A stretch of DNA of 64,000 nucleotides, from assembly GCF_024496085.1 (NCBI RefSeq), contig NZ_CP101751.1, positions 1,798,001 through 1,862,000 of the forward strand, read 5' to 3'. Origin of the DNA: Flavobacterium cerinum. GTDB lineage: Bacteria > Bacteroidota > Bacteroidia > Flavobacteriales > Flavobacteriaceae. The notes under the pieces are model-generated. The model had not been told where the DNA came from. It did no database searches and saw only the letters and a list, made by a program, of their open reading frames with translations. Below, piece after piece: positions 17,986 to 25,718 of this stretch; the stretch's first letter is position 1, and every line of letters begins with the position of its first letter. Both the position numbers and the translations under genes were made by a program.

Positions 17986-18029
17986 TCCGGTTTTTTGAAT
18001 AATACTGTAAGCGGACAACCGGTGTAAAT

Positions 18030-19106
18030 ATGAAAAATCTGTCATGGTTTAATAAAGTAATTCTCTTTTTCAATATAGTGCTGACTATATTGAGCTTTAT
18101 TGCCTATGTATTGCCGTTTCTGGCTCCGAAGCTATTTCCGTTTTTGTCGGTGCTAACGCTTGTTTTACCGTTATTACTGATCCTGAATCTGCTGTTTCTG
18201 TTCTATTGGCTGATTCAGTTGAAAAAGCAGGTATTGCTTTCGCTTTGTGTATTTCTGATCGGGATTACATTCTTTAATAAATTTTATAAATTTTCTTCAA
18301 AAGATCTGATTGCGGAAGATGAAGATTTTACCGTGATGAGTTATAATGTACGGCTGTTTAATGTCTTTGAATGGATAAAACAGGATAATGTAATTGATAA
18401 GATCGAAGCTTTTGTGTTGTCGCAAAACCCGGATATATTATGTTTACAGGAATATTCGAATACACAACCGGTGCATTTTGAAGGCTATAAACATCAGTTT
18501 ATTTATATGCAGGGCGATAAGGTTAAAACCGGTCAGGCTATTTTTTCTAAGTTTCCGATAGTAAACGGTGGGAATATTAAATTTCCGAATTCCAATAATA
18601 ATGTGATTTTTGCGGATATTAAAAAAGGAAGAGATACATTACGTGTTTACAGCATGCATTTGCAGTCGATCAAGATTAGCCCCGATATTCATGAGAAAAT
18701 TGATGAGGTGAAGTCTAAAAAGATTTTCAGACGTATTAGTGAGGCGTTTACAATACAACAGATACAATCAGAATTGATCAAGCAGCATAAAGCAGAATGT
18801 CATTACCCGTTAATTATTTGCGGAGACTTAAATAACAGTGCTTTTTCGTATGTGTATCGCAATATTAAAGGGAATATGAAAGATGCTTTTGAAGAAGCCG
18901 GTAAAGGTTTCGGTAAAACGTATGATTATGATTATTACCCGGCACGAATTGATTATGTTTTTGTAGATAAACGAATTGAAGTCAAAAACTTTGTCAATCA
19001 CGATAATTTTATTAATTCGGATCACTTTCCGATTACGACACGATTAACTTTGCGGGATGAAACACCGCAACACAATGCTGATGCTGTTGAAAAGATAAAA
19101 AAATAG
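18030..19106 (+). CDS. Endonuclease/exonuclease/phosphatase family membrane protein
   Basis: A 358-residue protein with three N-terminal membrane segments (about 7-85) followed by an EEP-fold hydrolase domain. Motifs in order are MSYNVRLFN, the metal-binding glutamate in CLQEYSN, YSMHLQS, ICGDLNNSAFS, DYVFVDK and the catalytic NSDHFPI. Such domains cleave phosphodiesters in nucleic acids or phospholipids; this one probably faces the periplasm or cytosol near the membrane, and its substrate is unknown. It ends the mutL-rhomboid transcript and converges with the WbqC gene. Confidence 0.9.
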   Translation: MKNLSWFNKVILFFNIVLTILSFIAYVLPFLAPKLFPFLSVLTLVLPLLLILNLLFLFYWLIQLKKQVLLSLCVFLIGITFFNKFYKFSSKDLIAEDEDFTVMSYNVRLFNVFEWIKQDNVIDKIEAFVLSQNPDILCLQEYSNTQPVHFEGYKHQFIYMQGDKVKTGQAIFSKFPIVNGGNIKFPNSNNNVIFADIKKGRDTLRVYSMHLQSIKISPDIHEKIDEVKSKKIFRRISEAFTIQQIQSELIKQHKAECHYPLIICGDLNNSAFSYVYRNIKGNMKDAFEEAGKGFGKTYDYDYYPARIDYVFVDKRIEVKNFVNHDNFINSDHFPITTRLTLRDETPQHNADAVEKIKK

Positions 19107-19123
19107 TCGCTTTTACAGCGACT
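19098..19123 (-). terminator. Terminator overlapping the WbqC stop codon
   Basis: On the minus strand AGTCGC and GCGACT pair around a 7-base loop, followed by ATTTTTTT. The left arm lies inside the last codons of the WbqC gene and the loop holds its stop, so coding end and terminator share sequence. Confidence 0.65.
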
Positions 19124-19724
19124 GATTCTTTAGGTATTCCATTGCATAACGCCCTTCATTAAAAAGCAGGTCAAGTATGCTAAGGTTATTTATAAAACCG
19201 TGTTTTTCTTCAAAAACCTGTGTGTAAGGTTCAAATTCAGAAGTGTCTTTTTTACCGTTGGTTAAATTTCTGAAATCGGTTTTGTCGGTCACTTCGTGAA
19301 AGTATTCTTCGGTTTGTGTGTACTTAAAATCCATTCCGAGACAATCGGTTACGATATCAAGGACTTGGTAATTAAGATCCATCATAAAAGTGTGTTGCTT
19401 TTCGAAAATGGGGCGAAGATCATCTTCAAAATATTCAAAAAACGGAGAAGTTCTGTAAGCTGCTTCTAATGACTTAAAATGTTGTTTCTGCCAGTTAAAA
19501 GCATTTTCAATTTTTACATCTTTAAATTTCTGAGAAACATCTTTACTGTGCTTAACAGGAATATTTAATAACTGTATTCCGTTCGGACTGTAGATATACA
19601 TTCGGTTACGGTTGGTCTGTTTCTGGAAATTATCTTCCGCTTCAAAGATAATATTGTCTGCTTTTGTCATCGCAACAAAATGACTGATAGAAGGGAAGTA
19701 GGTTGGATGTATTAAAATGTCCAT
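19113..19724 (-). CDS. WbqC family protein
   Basis: A 203-residue member of the WbqC-like family, a group first noted in O-antigen gene clusters and of uncertain enzymatic role. The conserved opening ILIHPTYFPSISHFVAM corresponds to the family's QPYFFP-type start. The internal WQKQHFKSLEAAYRTSPFFEYF also fits. The frame extends to 19781, but family sequence begins at the ATG at 19724. It lies just downstream of lepB on the same strand; in flavobacteria I recall WbqC next to lepB as a frequent arrangement. Confidence 0.85.
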   Translation of the reverse strand: MDILIHPTYFPSISHFVAMTKADNIIFEAEDNFQKQTNRNRMYIYSPNGIQLLNIPVKHSKDVSQKFKDVKIENAFNWQKQHFKSLEAAYRTSPFFEYFEDDLRPIFEKQHTFMMDLNYQVLDIVTDCLGMDFKYTQTEEYFHEVTDKTDFRNLTNGKKDTSEFEPYTQVFEEKHGFINNLSILDLLFNEGRYAMEYLKNQSL

Positions 19725-19837
19725 AGGCTTTGTTTTTATGAAGAAAGAGAAGTAAAGATCAGGTTGATGACTAACCGACAATCTTACTTCTCATTTCGTT
19801 TGGTCTACATTGTAAACCGTTTTATCGTGATTTTGAA

Positions 19838-21391
19838 CTACGATTTGCTGTTATTCTTCGCTTTTCTTTTTCTGTAAAAATCATATCCGAACCAGGCTGC
19901 CAATACAATTACAAAATATTTGAAATAGGATACCGGTTCGCCGCTTCCGCCTACAGTTGTAAACAGACGTTCCCAACGGATTTTGTCGATCGCTTTAGCC
20001 CAAGGTACATTCTGATCCAGACTCATCCAGATAAATACAGGTTTACCTACAACGTTTTCAAACGGAACATAACCCCAGTAACGACTATCTTGTGAATTAT
20101 GACGGTTGTCTCCCATCATCCAGTAGTAATCTTGTTGGAAAGTATAGGAATTAACCACTTGGCCGTTAATACGAATCTCATCACCGGTTACTTTTAAATC
20201 ATTGTGTTCGTATTCGGTAATAATTTGTTTGTAAAACGGAAGTGATGCTGTGTTTAAAGCTACAGTCTGTCCTTTACCCGGAATATAGATCGGTCCGAAA
20301 TTATCCTGATTCCATTTATTGGTGCCGGGGAAGATATTCGATTCCGGTGTTTTTCCGATTTGTTTTGTAACCGATTTTACAATCGGGTTATTACGTAAAC
20401 GATTTGCTGTATCATCTGTCAGACATTGAAATATAAAAGTATTATCCGACACCATTCCGATTTCATTCGGATTCAATTGTAAGTCATGAATCAGGTAATT
20501 GTAGTCAAAACGGTTCCCGTCGGTTACAACCTGATATGAAAATTGTATTTTCTGACGATCGTGTAATGCTAATGGCTTATTATTGATCATTACTACACCG
20601 TCTTTAATCGAAAGACTATCACCCGGAATACCTACACAACGCTTAACATAATTGGTTTTTTTATCAACCGGTTTGTAAGTATATTGTCCGGAATTGTCAC
20701 CAAACATAGTTTTAACGGTGTCAACCGGCCAGTTGAATACCACAATATCATTGCGTTCGATCTTTTGGATTCCCGGTAAACGGAACGACGGAATTTGTGG
20801 CCAGTTAGTATATGATTTGGTTCCGATAAGCGGAATAGAGTCGTGTACCATCGGCAAGGCAACAGCTGTTTGTGGTGTACGCGCTCCGTAATGAAATTTA
20901 CTTACAAAAAGAAAATCCCCGATCAACAATGATTTTTCTAATGATGAAGACGGAATTGTATACGGTTGCATTACATAGGTGTGGACTAATGTAGCCACAA
21001 CTATGGCAAATAATAACGAACTTAAGGTATTGTCTGTCTTTACTTCGTTTTTATTCGGAATGTATTTTACATCCTGTGTGTAATTGATATAGTAGATGTA
21101 TAAACCTAAAGTAACAACACCTAAAATAGTATCAGTGGTTGATTTTTTTCCGAAACTACGCAATGTTTCGACCCAGATAACCGGAAACATGATCAGGTTT
21201 ACGATTGGAATAAAAAGAAGAATAGTCCACCATCTCGGGCGGTCAATAATTTTCATCAGTACGATGGCATTGTAAACCGGAATGGAAGCTTCCCACGATT
21301 TTCTGCCGGCTTTTTCATATAATTTCCAGGTTCCTATGTAATGTACAACTTGGATTACAAGGAAAAAGATAAACCATTGAATTAGTGTCAT
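19838..21391 (-). CDS. lepB: Signal peptidase I with N-terminal multi-span extension
   Basis: Inner-membrane Ser/Lys protease that removes Sec signal peptides. At 517 residues it is far longer than the E. coli enzyme. The first ~105 residues form about four membrane spans of the DUF5684 type, then comes another span and the catalytic domain with IPSSSLEKSLLIGDF (nucleophile Ser150; Leu replaces the usual Met), NYVKRCVGIPGDSL with the general-base Lys, and GDNRHNSQDSRYWG. A final span with a basic tail (FYRKRKAK) closes the protein. It is followed upstream by dapB in a conserved-looking run. Confidence 0.95.
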   Translation of the reverse strand: MTLIQWFIFFLVIQVVHYIGTWKLYEKAGRKSWEASIPVYNAIVLMKIIDRPRWWTILLFIPIVNLIMFPVIWVETLRSFGKKSTTDTILGVVTLGLYIYYINYTQDVKYIPNKNEVKTDNTLSSLLFAIVVATLVHTYVMQPYTIPSSSLEKSLLIGDFLFVSKFHYGARTPQTAVALPMVHDSIPLIGTKSYTNWPQIPSFRLPGIQKIERNDIVVFNWPVDTVKTMFGDNSGQYTYKPVDKKTNYVKRCVGIPGDSLSIKDGVVMINNKPLALHDRQKIQFSYQVVTDGNRFDYNYLIHDLQLNPNEIGMVSDNTFIFQCLTDDTANRLRNNPIVKSVTKQIGKTPESNIFPGTNKWNQDNFGPIYIPGKGQTVALNTASLPFYKQIITEYEHNDLKVTGDEIRINGQVVNSYTFQQDYYWMMGDNRHNSQDSRYWGYVPFENVVGKPVFIWMSLDQNVPWAKAIDKIRWERLFTTVGGSGEPVSYFKYFVIVLAAWFGYDFYRKRKAKNNSKS

Positions 21392-21415
21392 ATTTGTTCG
21401 TTTATGTCTATATTA

Positions 21416-22117
21416 TTAAATCAGGTTTAATACGTCTTTCATGGTATGAACCCCTTTTTTACCGATCATCCATTCGGCTGCGATTACAGCTCCTAATGCA
21501 AAACCTTCACGGTTATGTGCTACGTGTTTGATTTCGATAAAATCAACATCGGAGTTATAGGTAACGGTATGGGTTCCGGGTACGTTTTCAATCCGTTTGG
21601 CCTCGATATGGATTTCATTGGCTTTAGCCGTTTCCATTGTCCAGTCGGTATATTCGGAATTTTCAATGATTCCTTTTGCCAGTGAAATCGCGGTCCCGCT
21701 AGGCGCATCTAATTTTTGCGTATGATGAATTTCTTCCATCGTTACGTTATATTCCTTTAGATTGGCCATTATTTTAGCCAGATAATTGTTCAGTTCAAAA
21801 AACAGATTAACACCCAGACTAAAATTGGATCCGTATAAAAAGGCTCCGTTTTTTTGTTCACATTCCTGTACTACGGCATCATATTGAGTCAGCCATCCTG
21901 TTGTGCCGGAAACTACCGGTATATTAGTATCAAAACAGGCCGAAATGTTACTCACAGCACTTGTTGGTACGCTAAAATCAATGGCAACATCGGCATTTTC
22001 AAGACCGGTATAATCATCGCTGCTGGATTTTCGAAGTACAATTTCATGACCTCTTTCCAATGCAATGCGTTCGATCACTTTTCCCATTTTGCCATATCCC
22101 AAAAGTGCTATTTTCAT
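21416..22117 (-). CDS. dapB: 4-hydroxy-tetrahydrodipicolinate reductase
   Basis: Reduces the DapA product to tetrahydrodipicolinate in lysine and diaminopimelate synthesis. The 233-residue protein has the nucleotide-binding GYGKMGKVIE at the N-terminus, SGTTGW, NFSLGVNLFF, and the catalytic EIHHTQKLDAPSGTAISLAK with the His-His and Lys. It is slightly shorter than the E. coli enzyme, as is usual in Bacteroidota. It sits between DUF5683 and lepB, all on one strand. Confidence 0.96.
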   Translation of the reverse strand: MKIALLGYGKMGKVIERIALERGHEIVLRKSSSDDYTGLENADVAIDFSVPTSAVSNISACFDTNIPVVSGTTGWLTQYDAVVQECEQKNGAFLYGSNFSLGVNLFFELNNYLAKIMANLKEYNVTMEEIHHTQKLDAPSGTAISLAKGIIENSEYTDWTMETAKANEIHIEAKRIENVPGTHTVTYNSDVDFIEIKHVAHNREGFALGAVIAAEWMIGKKGVHTMKDVLNLI

Positions 22118-22128
22118 TCTTGTATGCT

Positions 22129-22701
22129 TTAAAAATTATAATTTAACGTCAGTCCCAGACTGTGTTTGTAGTTCATGTCATTCTGATAAACATCAGGACG
22201 GATTGATAGATTGTCGTTTACGTTAAATTGCATTAAATGCGCATCAACGTTGGCATCTACAATATTTAAGATATAAATACCGACCGTTACCAATATCGAA
22301 AGGTCACGATTTCGCTGATAGAAACGTTGCGCCTCAATTAATCGGTTGTTATCCAGTCCTCCGAAATACGGATCGTTCGGATCGGCAGTACCGTTAAGAC
22401 GTTTTTTATATTCGTTACGGAAATCGTGGTATTTGTTATTATTGCTGTTGTAAAAGTACAAACCGGTTCCAAGTCCGATATAAACCAAAGGAACTTTCCA
22501 GTATTTTTTGTTGTAAATCTGACCTAATCCCGGTACAACTGCTGAGTAGAAAGCCGCTTTTGACGGGGCAAGCGGATTGATACGGGTAGCTTTAACCGTG
22601 TCTTTTACTTTTAAAAGCGCATCGTCTTTTTTGTTTTGGGAAAAAGCAAATGTGCTGATCAATAGCAACGTGATAACCAGTATGGAAGTAAAGCAACGCA
22701 C
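22129..22701 (-). CDS. DUF5683 domain-containing protein
   Basis: A 190-residue exported protein of unknown function. It has an N-terminal signal peptide (VITLLLISTFAFSQ), the conserved core PLAPSKAAFYSAVVPGLGQIYNKKYWKVPLVYIGLG and later hydrophobic segments, one near 143-160, suggesting membrane association. The start is a GTG that shares its G with the parB stop TAG, so it is translationally linked to parB. The parA-parB-DUF5683-dapB-lepB order recurs in Bacteroidota, but no function follows from that. Confidence 0.85.
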   Translation of the reverse strand: MRCFTSILVITLLLISTFAFSQNKKDDALLKVKDTVKATRINPLAPSKAAFYSAVVPGLGQIYNKKYWKVPLVYIGLGTGLYFYNSNNNKYHDFRNEYKKRLNGTADPNDPYFGGLDNNRLIEAQRFYQRNRDLSILVTVGIYILNIVDANVDAHLMQFNVNDNLSIRPDVYQNDMNYKHSLGLTLNYNF

Positions 22702-23600
22702 TAACCTTCTATTAGCTTAATAATTCGTTTAAAATCTTCTTCAGAGTGGAAAGGTATGGTGATTTTTCCTTTACCGTTTCCGGCTACTTTGACATCAACT
22801 TTGGCCCCGAAAAAGTCGGTTATGGCTTTTTTGTTGTCTTCCGGAACAGCAAAACTGTTTCCTTTCGGCGCTTTCGCCGGAGCAGGTTTTAAACTTTCAT
22901 GATACGCTTTTACCAAAGCTTCCGTTTCACGAACGGATAGGTTTTGGCTCACGATTTTCTGATAAATATCGGTTTGAACGTCCAGATCATCAACGTTAAT
23001 AATGGCACGTCCGTGTCCCATAGTAATAAATCCGTCGCGAATACCGGTCTGGATAATCGGGTCTAGTTTTAGTAAACGAAGGTAATTGGCAATGGTAGAA
23101 CGTTTTTTTCCTACACGATCACTCATTTGTTCCTGTGTTAATTGAATTTCATCAATCAATCTTTGATACGATAGTGCAATTTCGATCGGATCAAGGTCAT
23201 GACGCTGAATGTTTTCCACAAGAGCCATTACCAGTGAATCGTTGTCGTTTGCCAAACGGATATAAGCCGGTACCGTTGTTAATCCGACTAATTTTGAAGC
23301 ACGTAAACGACGTTCTCCGGAAATCAACTGGTATTTGTTGAATTCCATCTTTCGAACGGTAATCGGTTGGATTACACCTAATTCCCGAATAGAAGTGGCC
23401 AATTCCTGAAGTGATTCTTCGTTGAAATTAGTACGCGGTTGAAACGGGTTTATTTCAATAGCATCGATATCAAGCTCAATAATATTCCCAACAACTTTAT
23501 CGGCATTTTTGTCCTCAACGGATTTAATATCGTTTTCCGGATCTTTTAATAATGCAGATAAGCCTCTTCCTAATGCTTGTTTTTTAATCGCTTTTGTCAT
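22701..23600 (-). CDS. parB: Chromosome partitioning protein ParB
   Basis: CTP-dependent DNA clamp that loads at parS and works with ParA in chromosome segregation. The 299-residue protein has the N-terminal GRGLSALL box, the ParB/Srx CTPase domain with INPFQPR and the GERRLRASK motif, and the helix-turn-helix LTQEQMSDRVGKKRSTIANYLRLL. It ends in a dimerisation domain. It begins five bases after parA. No parS-like 16-bp palindrome is recognised nearby. Confidence 0.97.
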   Translation of the reverse strand: MTKAIKKQALGRGLSALLKDPENDIKSVEDKNADKVVGNIIELDIDAIEINPFQPRTNFNEESLQELATSIRELGVIQPITVRKMEFNKYQLISGERRLRASKLVGLTTVPAYIRLANDNDSLVMALVENIQRHDLDPIEIALSYQRLIDEIQLTQEQMSDRVGKKRSTIANYLRLLKLDPIIQTGIRDGFITMGHGRAIINVDDLDVQTDIYQKIVSQNLSVRETEALVKAYHESLKPAPAKAPKGNSFAVPEDNKKAITDFFGAKVDVKVAGNGKGKITIPFHSEEDFKRIIKLIEG

Positions 23601-23605
23601 AAAAC

Positions 23606-24373
23606 CTAGTTACTGTTTTTTTTGATTATTTCTTCTGCTAAATTGATATAATTGGTGGCACCTTTACTGGTAGCATCATAGTTAATGATACTTTCTCCGA
23701 AACTCGGTGCTTCGCTCAATTTTACATTACGCTGGATAACGGTTTCGAATACCATATCGTTGAAGTGCTTCTGTACTTCTTCCACAACCTGATTGGAAAG
23801 GCGTAAACGGGAATCGTACATGGTCAATAGAAGACCTTCAATATCCAATTGCGGGTTATGAATTTTCTGAACACTTTTAATCGTATTCAATAATTTTCCT
23901 AAACCTTCAAGTGCAAAATATTCACACTGAATCGGGATCACTACTGAATCGGCAGCAGTAAGCGCATTAAGCGTTAATAAGCCCAATGACGGAGCGCAAT
24001 CGATGATAATATAATCATACTTTTCCTTTACGCTTTCAAGAGCTTGTTTTAGCATATATTCCCGGTTTTCTTTATCGACTAATTCGATCTCGATAGCCAC
24101 CAAGTCAATATGAGCCGGAATTAAGGATACATTGGGAGCAGTGCATTCCAAAGTAGCTTCATCCGGGGTATTGCTATGTTCCAATATCTGGTAGGTTCCG
24201 ATTTCTACGCTTTCAACATCGATTCCTAATCCGGAACTGGCATTTGCCTGTGGATCAGCATCAATCAATAAAACTTTTTTTTCTAATACGCCTAATGAGG
24301 CAGCTAAATTTACTGAAGTTGTAGTTTTTCCAACGCCTCCCTTTTGATTGGCTATAGCAATGATTTTACCCAT
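23606..24373 (-). CDS. parA: Chromosome partitioning ATPase ParA (Soj)
   Basis: Deviant Walker-A ATPase that forms DNA-bound gradients to move ParB-parS complexes. The 255-residue protein has the signature KGGVGKTT (lysines 10 and 15), DADPQANASSGLG, and IIDCAPSLGLLTLNAL. Length is typical of chromosomal Soj rather than plasmid ParA with an N-terminal regulatory domain. It is the first gene of the parAB-DUF5683-dapB-lepB run; a 308-base intergenic region lies upstream. Confidence 0.97.
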   Translation of the reverse strand: MGKIIAIANQKGGVGKTTTSVNLAASLGVLEKKVLLIDADPQANASSGLGIDVESVEIGTYQILEHSNTPDEATLECTAPNVSLIPAHIDLVAIEIELVDKENREYMLKQALESVKEKYDYIIIDCAPSLGLLTLNALTAADSVVIPIQCEYFALEGLGKLLNTIKSVQKIHNPQLDIEGLLLTMYDSRLRLSNQVVEEVQKHFNDMVFETVIQRNVKLSEAPSFGESIINYDATSKGATNYINLAEEIIKKNSN

Positions 24374-24681
24374 TTGTCTTTAAAAATTTTGAACCGTAAA
24401 AATACAATTTATTATGGTTTATGAAAATCTTATTTGTTAACAATCTAATAAAGTTCCGAATGATGCCGGAAGGCATTTATCTGACATTTAGATGGGGGAC
24501 GATTTAAAAATATCGGAAGGGCATCTTTTTTAAGTAGATCTTTTTTTATAACATTTTGTATAGCAGATGTGATTTGTTAGATTTCTGAATGTAAGCCCGT
24601 TTGCAGGCTATAGATCGTGACTTTTTTGAGCGATACTCCAGTATTTAAAAGAAAAAAGCCGTCTGTTCGGACGGCTCACTT
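24374..24681. other. Intergenic region between the SDR gene and parA
   Basis: No gene is seen. The stretch should hold the parA promoter (AT-rich, no exact TAnnTTTG recognised) and the SDR terminator at 24652-24676. A short inverted repeat ATGCC-GGAA-GGCAT at 24463-24476 is nested in TTCCG...CGGAA. No parS-like or DnaA-box cluster is recognised, so an origin here is not supported. Confidence 0.6.
24652..24676 (-). terminator. Terminator after the SDR gene
   Basis: On the minus strand AGCCGTC and GACGGCT form a 7-bp stem with a six-base loop, followed by a T-run, directly after the SDR stop. Confidence 0.85.
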
Positions 24682-25563
24682 TTATTTACTTCCTTTTTGT
24701 TTAATCATCGCTTCCAGCATATCCCACATTTCTTTCGGAATTGCTTCCAACAGATTAAATTGTCCGGCTCCCTGAAGCCATTCACCACCGTCAATTGTGA
24801 TAACTTCTCCGTTGATATATGCTGAAAAATCAGAAACAAGATAAGCTGCCAAATTTGCTAATTCCTGATGATCACCTACACGTTTTAACGGGACTTTTTT
24901 GGCCAGGTCAAATTTGTCTTTTAAATCGCCGGGTAATAAACGATCCCAGGCTCCTTTAGTAGGAAATGGCCCCGGTGCGATTGCATTGGTACGGATTCCG
25001 TATTTGGCCCATTCCACCGCCAGACTTCGGGTCATCGCTAAAACTCCCGCTTTGGCTGTAGCGGACGGAACAACATAAGCCGATCCGGTCCAGGCATAAG
25101 TGGTCACAATATTTAAGATGTTGGTATTCGTTTGTTTTGTGTCAATCCAATGTTTACCAAATGCCAGCGTACAGTTTTTGGAACCTTTTAAAACGATATC
25201 GATAATGGTATCAAACGCATTGGCGGAAAGACGTTCTGTAGGTGAAATAAAATTTCCGGCAGCATTATTCAGTAATACATCCACTTTTCCATAAGCATCC
25301 AAAACTTCTTTAAGCATATTTTCTACTTGCTCATAATGGCGTACATCACATTGAACGGCCAAACATTTCCCTCCTGTTTCCGTTTCGAGTTCGTTTGCAG
25401 TAGTTTTTAGTTTTTCCAGATCACGGGAGGTTATCGCTACTTTCGCTCCGAGTTCCAGAAAATAGCGGGTCATGGCTTTTCCAAGTCCGCTACCGCCACC
25501 GGTTACAACGATTACTTTATCTTCCAAAGCATCATCGCGAAGCATTTTTGCTGTAAAATTCAT
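24682..25563 (-). CDS. SDR family oxidoreductase, 2,4-dienoyl-CoA reductase-like
   Basis: A 293-residue short-chain dehydrogenase. The NAD(P) motif TGGGSGLG is near residue 21-28, NNAAGN is intact and the C-terminal NGEVITIDGGEWL is typical. The catalytic YxxxK is not canonical: the segment VVPSATAKAGVLAMTRSLAVEW keeps Lys but has Ser where Tyr is expected. That, with the overall sequence, resembles peroxisomal-type 2,4-dienoyl-CoA reductases (DECR), which also lack the Tyr and act on unsaturated fatty acyl-CoA. DECR is my preferred reading; a generic SDR cannot be ruled out. It is a single-gene transcript. Confidence 0.85.
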   Translation of the reverse strand: MNFTAKMLRDDALEDKVIVVTGGGSGLGKAMTRYFLELGAKVAITSRDLEKLKTTANELETETGGKCLAVQCDVRHYEQVENMLKEVLDAYGKVDVLLNNAAGNFISPTERLSANAFDTIIDIVLKGSKNCTLAFGKHWIDTKQTNTNILNIVTTYAWTGSAYVVPSATAKAGVLAMTRSLAVEWAKYGIRTNAIAPGPFPTKGAWDRLLPGDLKDKFDLAKKVPLKRVGDHQELANLAAYLVSDFSAYINGEVITIDGGEWLQGAGQFNLLEAIPKEMWDMLEAMIKQKGSK

Positions 25564-25682
25564 AGGATTTGTTTTTTAGTATCCGTAAATATAATAAAAA
25601 ATAATATTATGCGTGCATAGTAAAATCAGTATTTTAAAATCGATCCGATAATCCGTGGAACTTGTTATTTGAGCAGAAAAAC

Positions 25683-25711
25683 AAAACCGGACTATTCAAT
25701 ACTCCGGTTTT
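25683..25711. terminator. Terminator after the multicopper oxidase gene
   Basis: AAAACCGGA (25683-25691) pairs perfectly with TCCGGTTTT (25703-25711), with T-rich flanks on both strands. It lies eight bases beyond the oxidase stop. Confidence 0.8.
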
Positions 25712-25718
25712 TGTTTTT

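Noticed and set aside
22701..24681. Replication origin next to parAB
   Set aside because: No DnaA-box cluster, no dnaA/dnaN and no parS-like palindrome recognised in the surrounding intergenic DNA.
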